Source of the DNA: an uncultured Erysipelotrichaceae bacterium
GTDB taxonomy: Bacteria; Bacillota_I; Bacilli_A; RF39; UBA660
Length of the DNA: 27,934 bases
Reading direction: 5' to 3'
NCBI GenBank assembly: GCA_902768065.1
Contig: CACXJP010000035.1
Span: 1 to 27,934, forward strand
Shown here: one piece after another, positions 13,871 to 23,100 of the stretch
Layout: each line of letters starts with the position of its first letter
Numbering within the stretch: the stretch's first letter is position 1
Made by a program: the position numbers and the translations under genes
Notes under the pieces: model-generated
Seen by the model: the letters and a program-made list of their open reading frames with translations, nothing else
Database searches by the model: none
What the model was told of the DNA's origin: nothing

Positions 13871-15109
13871 ATGAAAATTAGAGTAGGTGTAATTTTTGGG
13901 GGAGAATCAGTAGAACATGAAATTAGTATCATAACAGCAATCCAAGCAATGAATAAAATGGATGAGGAAAAATATGAGATAATTCCTATCTATATTACAA
14001 AGAATAGAGAATGGTATACTGGAGATATGTTAAAAGATATTGATGTATATCAAGACTTCAATTTAATTAAGAATTATAGTACAAATGTAGTCTTATATTA
14101 TAAAAATGGAAGTTATGTATTACAAAAGAAAAATGGACTATTTAAGGGTATAGTAAAAGAATTAGATATTGTATTCCCAATTGTTCATGGTACAAATGTT
14201 GAAGATGGTGTATTACAAGGATATCTTCAAACAATTGGAATTCCATTTGTAGGATCTAATGTATATGGATCAGTAGCTGGACAAGATAAAGTAATTATGA
14301 AAGATATTTGGAAAGAAGCAGAACTTCCAATGACAAAGTTTGTTTGGTTCTATGATGTTGATTATAGACAAAATAGTGAAAAAGTTCTTAAAGAAGTATC
14401 TAAATTAAAATATCCAGTAATTGTAAAACCAGCAACAACAGGATCTAGTGTAGGTATTTGTGTTTGTGAAGATGAAAATATTCTAAGAGATGCAATTGAT
14501 GAAGCAATTCAATATGATTCAAAAATTATTGTAGAAGAAGTTGTAGAAAACTTAAAAGAAGTAAATATTGCTGTAATGGGTAACTATGAACACCAAAAAT
14601 TAAGTGAAATTGAAGAAGTATTATCAGCAAATAGATTCCTAACTTATAATGATAAATATATAGGTGGTGGAAAAGGAAAACTTAAAGGAGCAAAAGGTGG
14701 AGTAAAAGTTCCAACAAAAGGTACTTCAAAAGGAATGGCTTCTGCTAATCGTAAATTACCAGCAGATATAGATAAAAAAGTAAGAGAAGAAATAGAAGAA
14801 ATAGCTGCAAAAGCATTTAAGGTATTAGGATCATCAGGAAATGCAAGAATTGACTTCTTAATAGATCAAAAAACAAATAAAGTATATATTAATGAAATAA
14901 ACTCAATTCCAGGAAGTTTAGCATTCTATTTATGGGAAGCTAAAGGAATTGAATTTACAAAAGTATTAGATGAAATGATTCAAATAGGAATTAAGGATTA
15001 TAAGAGAAGATCAAGTAAGACTCATTCATTTGAAACAAATATTCTAGAAGGTTTTGCATCAAGTGGTGGAGTAAAAGGTATGAAGGGAGCAAAAGGAAAG
15101 TTAAGATAA
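13871..15109 (+). CDS. ddl: D-alanine--D-alanine ligase
   Basis: ATP-grasp ligase making D-Ala-D-Ala for peptidoglycan. Key segments: 'VIFGGESVEHEISI' at the N-terminus, 'VFPIVHGTNVEDGVLQG' (the serine of the more common 'HGxxGEDG' replaced), 'IVKPATTGSSVGI' (ATP binding), 'SEIEEVL', 'TYNDKY' whose final Tyr263 matches the Tyr of D-Ala-D-Ala rather than D-Lac ligases, 'NARIDFLID' and 'EINSIPGSL'. At 412 residues it is longer than the usual 310-370. The excess is a Gly/Lys-rich insert (265-289) in the active-site loop and a similar tail (399-412). The ATG is behind GGAAGGTGA, 12 bp after MurF. A hairpin overlaps the stop. Confidence 0.93.
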   Translation: MKIRVGVIFGGESVEHEISIITAIQAMNKMDEEKYEIIPIYITKNREWYTGDMLKDIDVYQDFNLIKNYSTNVVLYYKNGSYVLQKKNGLFKGIVKELDIVFPIVHGTNVEDGVLQGYLQTIGIPFVGSNVYGSVAGQDKVIMKDIWKEAELPMTKFVWFYDVDYRQNSEKVLKEVSKLKYPVIVKPATTGSSVGICVCEDENILRDAIDEAIQYDSKIIVEEVVENLKEVNIAVMGNYEHQKLSEIEEVLSANRFLTYNDKYIGGGKGKLKGAKGGVKVPTKGTSKGMASANRKLPADIDKKVREEIEEIAAKAFKVLGSSGNARIDFLIDQKTNKVYINEINSIPGSLAFYLWEAKGIEFTKVLDEMIQIGIKDYKRRSSKTHSFETNILEGFASSGGVKGMKGAKGKLR

Positions 15110-15122
15110 TAACTTTCCTTTA
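15093..15122 (+). terminator. Hairpin terminator overlapping the end of ddl
   Basis: GGAAAGTTA (15095-15103), a 6-nt loop and TAACTTTCC (15110-15118), then a short T stretch. The stop codon TAA is in the loop. The T run is weak, so termination may be partial and the next gene may depend on readthrough. Confidence 0.6.
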
Positions 15123-15128
15123 TCTTAT

Positions 15129-15554
15129 ATGGAAAAAGAGAAAATATTAGTAAGCGCTTGTCTTTTAGGAATTAATTGTAAATATGATGGTAATAATAAT
15201 ATGAATGAAAAAGTACTAGATTATTTAAAAGATAAAGAAGTAATACCAGTATGTCCAGAAATATATGGAGGACTAACAACACCAAGAACTCCATCAGAAA
15301 TAGTAGGGGATAAGGTAATTACAAAGGGCAAAATAGATGTAACAAAAGAATATTTAAAAGGTGCAGAAGAAACATTAAAATTAGCAAAATTATTTAATGT
15401 AAAAAAAGCTCTCCTAAAAGCAAAATCTCCATCTTGTGGAAACAAGGAAATATATGATGGGACTTTTACCGGAAATAAAATAATAGGAATGGGTATAACA
15501 GCAAAATTATTAAAAGAAAACGGAATAGAAATATTAAATGAAAATGAAATATAA
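15129..15554 (+). CDS. DUF523 family Cys protein (TudS-related)
   Basis: A 141-residue protein of the DUF523 (YbbK) family. The conserved Cys are C11 and C17 in 'SACLLGINCKYDG', C42 in 'PVCPEIYGGL', and C103 in 'KSPSCG'. The characterised relative TudS (thiouracil desulfurase) holds a [4Fe-4S] cluster in a DUF523 domain; a similar cluster and a desulfuration or RNA/thiol role here are inference. The start fits the family's usual 'ILVSACLLG' beginning, but no ribosome binding site precedes it and a hairpin lies only 10 bp upstream, so translation or expression may be unusual. It ends just before a bidirectional terminator. Confidence 0.88.
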   Translation: MEKEKILVSACLLGINCKYDGNNNMNEKVLDYLKDKEVIPVCPEIYGGLTTPRTPSEIVGDKVITKGKIDVTKEYLKGAEETLKLAKLFNVKKALLKAKSPSCGNKEIYDGTFTGNKIIGMGITAKLLKENGIEILNENEI

Positions 15555-15586
15555 AAAAACTAGGGATTAACCTAGTTTTATTTTTA
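15554..15586. terminator. Bidirectional terminator between the DUF523 gene and tRNA-Lys
   Basis: AAAACTAGG (15556-15564) and CCTAGTTTT (15571-15579), with T runs downstream on the plus strand and, on the minus strand, a 7-T run. It serves the plus-strand operon and the minus-strand tRNA-Lys. Confidence 0.85.
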
Positions 15587-15590
15587 TAAA

Positions 15591-15666
15591 TGGTGGGGCG
15601 TTAGGGATTCGAACCCTAGACCCACTGATTAAGAGTCAGTTGCTCTACCAACTGAGCTAACGCCCC
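15591..15666 (-). tRNA. trnK: tRNA-Lys (CTT)
   Basis: Minus strand GGGGCGT...ACGCCCC acceptor stem with A discriminator and encoded CCA. The anticodon loop CTCTTAA sits between ACTGA and TCAGT, giving anticodon CTT (Lys, AAG). 'GGTTCGAATCC' T-loop present. Confidence 0.96.
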
Positions 15667-15687
15667 AAACACAAATTGCATATTTAT

Positions 15688-15714
15688 TTTATATCAAAAA
15701 TTCATTATTTACAA
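15688..15714 (-). promoter_or_regulatory. Likely promoter of tRNA-Lys
   Basis: On the minus strand TTGTAA (15714-15709), a 15-nt spacer and TATAAA (15693-15688) with an extended TG. The spacer is short, so confidence is low. Confidence 0.4.
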
Positions 15715-15785
15715 GCTTTTTTAGGCAAAAACTTAAAAAATATCTAAAAAACCTTAATATTAATACATATAATGTAAAAAAACAC

Positions 15786-15815
15786 TTGACTTTAGCTTTT
15801 TATTTATAGTATTCT
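15786..15815 (+). promoter_or_regulatory. Likely promoter of the tRNA-Ile/Asn/Glu cluster
   Basis: TTGACT (15786-15791), an 18-nt spacer and TATTCT (15810-15815). A second possible start (TTGCAA 15861, TAAACT 15883) lies closer. The gene-free stretch 15667-15908 otherwise shows no convincing reading frame or structure. Confidence 0.45.
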
Positions 15816-15908
15816 ATATATGCAATTGATTGAAAGAAATTCAAAAAAATCATTTTATTATTGCAAAAAAGAAAAAAATAGTGTAAACTTATTAAGTACA
15901 TGCGATGT

Positions 15909-15985
<77 letters not shown>

Positions 15986-15988
15986 TAT

Positions 15989-16065
15989 GCCTCAATAGCT
16001 CAGTTGGTTAGAGCACTTGACTGTTAATCAAGGGGTCCTAGGTTCAAGTCCTAGTTGGGGCGCCA
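15989..16065 (+). tRNA. trnN: tRNA-Asn (GTT)
   Basis: Acceptor GCCTCAA/TTGGGGC (one G-T pair), G discriminator, encoded CCA. The anticodon loop CTGTTAA between CTTGA and TCAAG gives GTT (Asn). It starts 3 nt after tRNA-Ile, so the two are processed from one transcript. Confidence 0.96.
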
Positions 16066-16074
16066 TTTTTATTT

Positions 16075-16151
16075 GGCGAGTTGGTGAAGCGGCTTAACAC
16101 ACTGCCCTTTCACGGCAGCATTCACGGATTCGAATTCCGTACTCGTCACCA
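16075..16151 (+). tRNA. trnE: tRNA-Glu (TTC)
   Basis: Acceptor GGCGAGT/ACTCGTC (one G-T pair), A discriminator, encoded CCA. The anticodon loop CTTTCAC between CTGCC and GGCAG gives TTC (Glu). Last gene of the tRNA cluster. Confidence 0.94.
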
Positions 16152-16161
16152 ATAGTAATTT

Positions 16162-16190
16162 AACCGTCGTATATCGACGGTTTTTATTTT
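16162..16190 (+). terminator. Terminator of the tRNA-Ile/Asn/Glu cluster
   Basis: AACCGTCG (16162-16169) pairs with CGACGGTT (16175-16182) and is followed by a long T run. Confidence 0.9.
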
Positions 16191-16224
16191 TATTAAAACT
16201 TTTTCCACAATTATATATAAAATT

Positions 16225-16233
16225 TGTTATAAT
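16225..16233 (+). promoter_or_regulatory. Extended -10 promoter of the WXG100-like pair
   Basis: TGTTATAAT (TATAAT at 16228-16233), 21 nt before ATG 16255; the ribosome binding site is AGAGGAG. Confidence 0.65.
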
Positions 16234-16254
16234 TAATAAGAGGAGTGATTATAT

Positions 16255-16554
16255 ATGAATGATACATTATCATTTGATACAGCAAAACTAACAGAATTAT
16301 TAGATGAGTTGAATAATAATTACTATGAATATTCATCCTCTTTAGCTGAATTAGATAAAGAAATAACAAATTTAGAAAATATCTGGGGAATAACAAATAA
16401 GTCTATTTATAATGATTTTAAAGAAGTATATAAAGAAAAGAAAATTAAATTAGTAGAATTAGAAAATTTAATAAAAAAAATAATAGATAATCTAACTAAT
16501 AAAAATGATCAATTAGTAACTGCAACAGAAAAAGCAAAGAATTCATTTGAGTAG
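16255..16554 (+). CDS. WXG100-like small helical protein
   Basis: 99 residues, predicted as a helical hairpin with a Trp-Gly turn (W44-G45 in 'LENIWGITNKSIYNDF') in the middle. This resembles the WXG100/ESAT-6-like fold of type VII secretion substrates and their chaperone-like partners, although the motif is WG rather than WxG. No signal peptide is present. It has a good ribosome binding site (AGAGGAG) and its stop almost touches the next small gene, with which it may dimerise. No EssC/YukB-type ATPase or toxin gene is in the window, so type VII export is only a suggestion. Confidence 0.6.
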   Translation: MNDTLSFDTAKLTELLDELNNNYYEYSSSLAELDKEITNLENIWGITNKSIYNDFKEVYKEKKIKLVELENLIKKIIDNLTNKNDQLVTATEKAKNSFE

Positions 16555-16563
16555 GTGAGAAGT

Positions 16564-16839
16564 ATGAAAGAAACTGTAGCTTTTGTAGAATTAAATAAAT
16601 CACTAAATAATATTAAAATGTTAACTGATAAAATGAAAAATAATTTGGAAAACATAGATTCATTAATAACTGATAATATAAATAATAATACAGGAATTTT
16701 AGATGGAAATATTGCAAGTGAATTTCTAAAAAAATGGGATACACTTAGAGAAGAAATACCAGCATCTATAGATTCAATTAATAAGCAAGAATTAAATTTA
16801 GAAATGTTCATTAATTCTATGCAAAAAGAAAATGAATAA
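16564..16839 (+). CDS. Second small helical protein, likely partner of the WXG100-like protein
   Basis: 91 residues, nearly all predicted helix with a central turn ('NNNTGILDGNIASEFLKKWDTL'). It has no WxG motif, as is common in one partner of an ESX-like pair. ATG 16564 is chosen because AGGTGA (16553-16558) lies just before it; a GTG at 16555 would overlap that site. It follows the first small gene by 9 bp and is surely cotranscribed. Function unknown. Confidence 0.6.
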   Translation: MKETVAFVELNKSLNNIKMLTDKMKNNLENIDSLITDNINNNTGILDGNIASEFLKKWDTLREEIPASIDSINKQELNLEMFINSMQKENE

Positions 16840-16850
16840 TAAGGTTTTTA

Positions 16851-16879
16851 TTGACATTTAATACTTAAAATGTAATAAT
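16851..16879 (+). promoter_or_regulatory. Promoter of tRNA-Ser
   Basis: TTGACA (16851-16856), a 17-nt spacer and AATAAT (16874-16879) with TG upstream. It lies directly after the second small gene. Confidence 0.7.
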
Positions 16880-16903
16880 ATATATGCGGACGCAAATTGA
16901 GAT

Positions 16904-16994
16904 GGAGTAGTACTCAAGAGGCTGAAGAGGCGCCCCTGCTAAGGGTGTAGGTCGGGCAACTGGCGCGAGAGTTCAAATCTCTCCTACTCCGCCA
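16904..16994 (+). tRNA. trnS: tRNA-Ser (GCT)
   Basis: A 91-nt class II tRNA with long variable arm. Acceptor GGAGTAG/CTACTCC, G discriminator, encoded CCA. The anticodon loop CTGCTAA gives GCT (Ser, AGC/AGT codons). Confidence 0.95.
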
Positions 16995-17004
16995 TTTTAA
17001 AAAT

Positions 17005-17040
17005 AAATATCTTAAGAAATTCTTAAGATATTTTTTTGTT
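17005..17040 (+). terminator. Terminator after tRNA-Ser
   Basis: A 12-bp stem AAATATCTTAAG/CTTAAGATATTT (17005-17016 and 17022-17033) with a 5-nt loop and a T run. Confidence 0.9.
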
Positions 17041-17115
17041 ATTATAAATAAAATATTAACCAACAAAATATGATTAAATTAGTAATTAAACTTATAGTAT
17101 CTAAAGAAGTTTTTA

Positions 17116-17124
17116 TGATATAAT
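17116..17124 (+). promoter_or_regulatory. Extended -10 promoter of the giant glucan-synthase gene
   Basis: TGATATAAT (TATAAT at 17119-17124), 20 nt before ATG 17145; the ribosome binding site is GGGAG (17131-17135). Confidence 0.65.
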
Positions 17125-17144
17125 TAAATTGGGAGTGTATAGTT

Positions 17145-20100
17145 ATGGCAAATATAATAAAAAAATATCTTAAAAACTTTGAATCAGTTACAAAATATTA
17201 TTATTTCTTAGTAAATAAGACTAAGAATCATGAGTATGTTGAAATAACAAATGAATGGTTAATTGATAACTATTATATTTTAGCTGAACATAAAAATAAT
17301 ATTATTAGTAATAAGAAAATGCTAAAAAAAGAATTAAAGATAATAAATAGTAATTATTATATTTTGAAAAACATTGTAAGTAAAAAGAATTACTCAGTTT
17401 CATTTAACTATTTAATTGAAGAATTAAAAAGATATCAAAAAGAAACAAAGAAAGTATTTACTTATAAAGAATTAAAAAACATAATGGTAACACTTGTTAT
17501 TATCTATACTGAAGAATTAAATGAATTATGCCATGATGAATACATCAAATTAGTAGATAAAGAAGATGTAGAAAAAATAATCAATAGCAAATCAAACATA
17601 ACATTAGATTCATTTATAAACAGTAACTTTGATTTAAAGAATAATTATCATTATATATTTGAAATAAATAATCAATTATATCGTGTAGATAATAATGCTT
17701 ATATCTTTAAGGAACTAAATGAGTATTTAAAAGATAATAGTGTAATTTTAAAAGACATTGTAAATGAAGAATTTCAAAACAAAATTAATAATAATGTTTT
17801 AATATCAAATATATTTACTGATCTTAAAAATTTCTTCGAATTGTCAATTGAAGATTTATATGAAAAAGTATCAAAAACAGAAAAAAAACTATTACAAGAT
17901 CCAATATATAAAAGTATGTCACCAAAGACAAAAACCTCATATAGAGTTCAGTTAATAAAATTAGCTAATAGAAAACATATGAGTGAATATGATTATCTAG
18001 ATAAAATATTTACTTTGGATGAACATATAGGTTTCAAATTATTTAAAAAGAAAACATCATTATCAGTGTTTTATGTTTATTTTATAACAATTCTTGTTTT
18101 GACCCTAGGAATAAGTTATTTATTATCAACATTTTTTATTAAATGTAGAATATTAGGATTCTTGATTTTAATAGTGCCTGTAAGTCAAATAATAATCCAA
18201 ATATTTAATCACTTTTTAACAAATGTTACACCTACAAGAATAATACCAAAATTAGATTATACTAAGGGTATTCCTGATACTGCTAAGACAATGGTTGTTA
18301 TTCCAACAATTATTTCAGATACAAAAAAAATAAAGCAGATGTTTGAAACGCTGGAGTCATTCTACTTAGAAAATAAAACAGATAATTTATTTTTTACACT
18401 TTTAGGAGATACAAAAGCAGGTAGTGAAAAAGAATATGATTATGATAGAGAAATATCCAAATATGGAAAAGAATATGCAGAAAATTTAAATAAAAAGTAT
18501 AAAAAAGAACTATTTTATTTCATCTATCGCAAAAGAGTTTGGAATAAAAGAGAAAATTCATATATTGGATATGAACGAAAAAGAGGAGCTTTGCTTCAAT
18601 TTAATAAGATTTTGTTGGGAGAATATGTAGATGAAGCAAAATACTATAATGTTAATATGCTTCATAATAACAAACTTGGAATAAAGTATGTAATTACTCT
18701 TGATGCAGATACCCAATTAGTATTAGATTCAGCACTTAAATTGGTAGGAGCTATGGATCATCCTCTAAATAGACCAGTATTAAATAATGCGGGAACTAAA
18801 GTTATAAGTGGATATGGAATAATGCAACCAAGAGTAGGTGTTGATATAGAAGCAACAAATAAAAGCTTATATAGCCAAATATTTGCTGGTATTGGAGGTT
18901 TTGACACATATTCAGCAATCATACCAAATATCCATCAAGACCTATTCAAAGAAGGAAGCTTTGTTGGAAAAGGAATTTATGATGTTGAAGTATTTAACAA
19001 GATATTATCAGAAACATTCCCAGAAAATTTAATATTATCACATGACCTTCTTGAGGGAAATTATTTAAGATGTGGATATGTGTCAGATATAGAATTGATT
19101 GATGATTTTCCATCTAAGTTTACAGTAGATGTTACAAGACATCATAGATGGGCTAGAGGAGATACTCAAATCATTGGATGGATATTACCAAAAGTAAAAA
19201 ATAAGAATAAAAAGAAAATAAAAAATCCAATAAATATTTTAGGAAAATATAAGATATTTGATAATATTATGAGAATGTTTTTAAATCCTATGTTACTGAT
19301 AGTATTATTATTAGCTTTTACTTGTAAAGGATATTATCAATATATATGGGTAGGTTTGGTGTTTTTAGAAATTACACTTTCTATTTTTTACTTCTTAAAA
19401 AGTAAATCTATAAGAATAGAAAAAAATACAAAAAAGATATATTATAAGAAATTATTTTTTGGTGGAAAAAGTATAGTTTTAAGATCATATATTTCTTTTG
19501 CAACAATTCCATATTATTCAAAATTATATATGGATGCATTTTTTAGAGCGTTATATAGATTGTTATATAGTCATAAAAATTTATTGAACTGGACAACTGC
19601 AGAAGAAGTATCAAAATCTGCTAAGAATACATTATCAGTATATTTAAAAGAATTTATAATTAATTTTATATTTACCATAGTATTTATTGTAATAGGGTTA
19701 ATCACAAAAAATCCACTAGCATACATTATTGCAGTAATCTTCTTTACTGGACCATTTGTATTATATTATGTAAGTAAAGATATTAATAATGAAGTTATAG
19801 ACTTAAAAGATAAAGAAGTAAAAGATGTAATAAAACTTGCTTATGATACATGGAAATACTTTGGAGATAATCTAAATGAAGAAAATAACTATTTAATTCC
19901 AGATAATTATCAAGAAAATAGAGAACAAAAACTAGATAGCAGAACATCACCAACTGCAATAGGCTTTTCACTATCATCAGTAGTCAGTGCATATGAATTA
20001 GATTTTATTGAAGAAGAAGAGGCGGCACATCTATTAGAAAATATTTTAAAATCAGTTGATAGCCTTGATAAATGGCATGGACATTTATATAACTGGTATG

Positions 20101-23100
20101 ACATAAAGACAAAAAAGGTATTACAACCATTATTTGTCTCAACAGTAGATTCCGGTAATTTAGTAGCAAGTTATATTGTTGTTAAATCTTTTGCAGAGAA
20201 AATTAAAAATGAAAAAATAGAAAAACTATGTGATAAATTAATTTCAAATACAAACTTTAAGAAATTATATACTAAGAAAAATGTCTTTAGTATAGGTTAT
20301 GATGAAAGTGAAGGGAAACTATCTGACTATAACTATAATAAATTTGCATCAGAATCTAGATTAATTTCTTATATAACAATCTGTTTAGGAGATGCTCCAG
20401 CAAAACATTGGTTTTGTCTAGATAAATCTTTAACAACATATAAAGGACATAAAGGATTAATTTCATGGAGTGGAACAGCATTTGAATACTATATGCCTTT
20501 ACTATTTATGAAGAATTATCCAAACACATTATTAGATGAGTCATATAATTTTGCCCATATGTGTCAAAAGAAATATATACAAAATGTGTCTAGAAAACTA
20601 CCTTGGGGTATTTCAGAATCAGCATATAATGAATTAGACAATGCCCTAAATTATAAATATAAGGCATTCGCAACACCATATTTAAAAGCAAAAGAAGAAA
20701 AAGAAAATAGAATTGTTTTATCACCATATTCATCATTAATGACTATGGATTTATATCCACATGATGTTTATGAAAATATAAATAAATTTAAAAAATTAAA
20801 TATGTATTCACTATATGGGTTATATGAAGCATATGATTATGAAAACAATGGAATAGTTAGATCATATTTTGCTCACCATCAAGGTATGAGTTTACTTGGA
20901 TTAACTAACTACCTAAGACATGGAGTAATTAGAGATTTATTCCATTCAAATATTAATATAAAATCATTTGAAATATTATTAAAAGAAAAAGTTCAAGTAC
21001 AATCAAGTATTGATTTAAAAATGGCTGGATACAAGAAATATAATTATCAGAAAGAAAAAATCGAAAATGATATTAGAGAATTTAAATATATTTCTTATCT
21101 ACCAGAAATGTCTGTATTATCAAATAAAAAATACTCTCTTATCATGAATGATAGAGGAGATAGTTTTTCAAGATATCGTAATCAATTATTAAATAGATAT
21201 CGTAAAGTTACAGAACAAGACTATGGAATATTCTTATTTATTAAAGATTGCAAAACAAATTATGTTTGGAGTAATACTTATGCTCCAATGAATGTTAAAC
21301 CTGATAAGTATGAAGTTGTTTTCGCAGCAGATAAGATTAAGTATTTAAGAAGAGATACAAACATATCTACAAAGACTGAAATTGTAGTATGTAAAAATTT
21401 CCATGCAGAAATTAGAAAAGTATCATTCAAAAATGAATCAAATGAAGACAAAGAATTAGAATTAACAAGTTATACAGAACCTATATTGTCAGAAAATGGA
21501 GATGATATAAGTCACAAAGTATTTAATAATATGTTTATATCTACAGAAATTGATAAGAATTCCAATAGTCTAATTGCTAAAAGAAAAAATAGAGGAGACT
21601 CTAATGTTAATAGCTACATGGTAACAAGATTAATTATACCTGGTGTTGAAGAGGATTATACATTTGAAACAGAAAGAGCAAACTTTATTGGTAGAAATAG
21701 AAAATTAAATAATGCAGTAGGCTTAAATAAGGAATTAACAAATTATTTAGGAGATAACTTAGACCCAATAATGAGTGTTAGAAATAAGGTAATAGTACCA
21801 GCAAATTCGGCAGTATCTGTTTATTTATTGGTAGGTTTTGGACGAAGTTTAGAACAAATAAATGATATTATCAAATACTATGATTCAACAACAGCATTAA
21901 AGAAAGAATTCAATATTTCAACATTAATGAATGTTATTGAAACAAAGAATTTAAATGTAACTGGTGAAAAAATGAGAACATACAATATTATGTTGAATTA
22001 TTTGTACCAGACAACAAGAATTTCAGTTAATGAAGAAAGAATGGATTTACTTAGAAAAGATGCTTTGGGACAATCAGGACTATGGAAATTTGGTATTAGT
22101 GGAGATAGACCAATAATAAGTGTAGAAATTAATGATATAAGTGATATGAGTTTCATTTATGAATTATTGAAAGCATTTGAATACTTCAAGTCAAAATCAA
22201 TATTTGTTGATTTAATGATTATTAATAATGAAGTTGGTCAATCAAAAGAATTAGTAAAGAAACAAATAGAAGATGAGCTATATAGAATATATACTTTGAA
22301 TAGCTTTTATCATACACCAGGAATGGTAAAAATAGTTAATAGTGATATTATTACTGAAGAGGATAAGAGCCTTCTTGATATCGTTCCAAGACTAAAATTT
22401 GAATCAAATAGATTTAATAGTTTAAAGGAAGCGGTTGAAGATTTACAAAAAACTAATATGATAAGTGATTATCCAAAATATCCTGAAGAAGAAAATCTTA
22501 TTTTAGAAAATACAGAAAAACTAAAATATGATAACTCATATGGTGGATTTAAAAGTAATGGAAAAGAATATGTTATTTATAACAAAGATACTCCAATGCC
22601 ATGGTCAAATATAATTGCCAACAAAACATTTGGTACAATAATAACAAATAATGGTTGTGGATATACATATGCTTATAATTCAGGAGAATTTAAGATTACA
22701 TCATGGACAAATGAAATGGTAATAAATGATAAATCAGAAGGATTTAAGTTTAATGAACATCAATTCAATCCAGAAAAATGTACTCATGGATTTGGATATA
22801 GTATTTTAGAAAGTGAAACAAAAAATCTTGCTCATGAATTTACTGAGTTCGTAGCATTAAATGATAATGTTAAAATATATCTTTTAAAACTAAGAAACAA
22901 AACTAAGAATAGACATAAAACAAATGTAGAATTTTGGATTAATCCAACATTTGGAAATTTTGAGGAAAAAACTTCAAGACATATTCTTACTGAATTTGTT
23001 GAAAGTGACAATTACTTAAAAATGAGAAATGTCTACAGTATCAACTATGGTGATGTAAATGTATTTATGTCTTCATCAGAAAAGATAGAAAATGCAGTCT

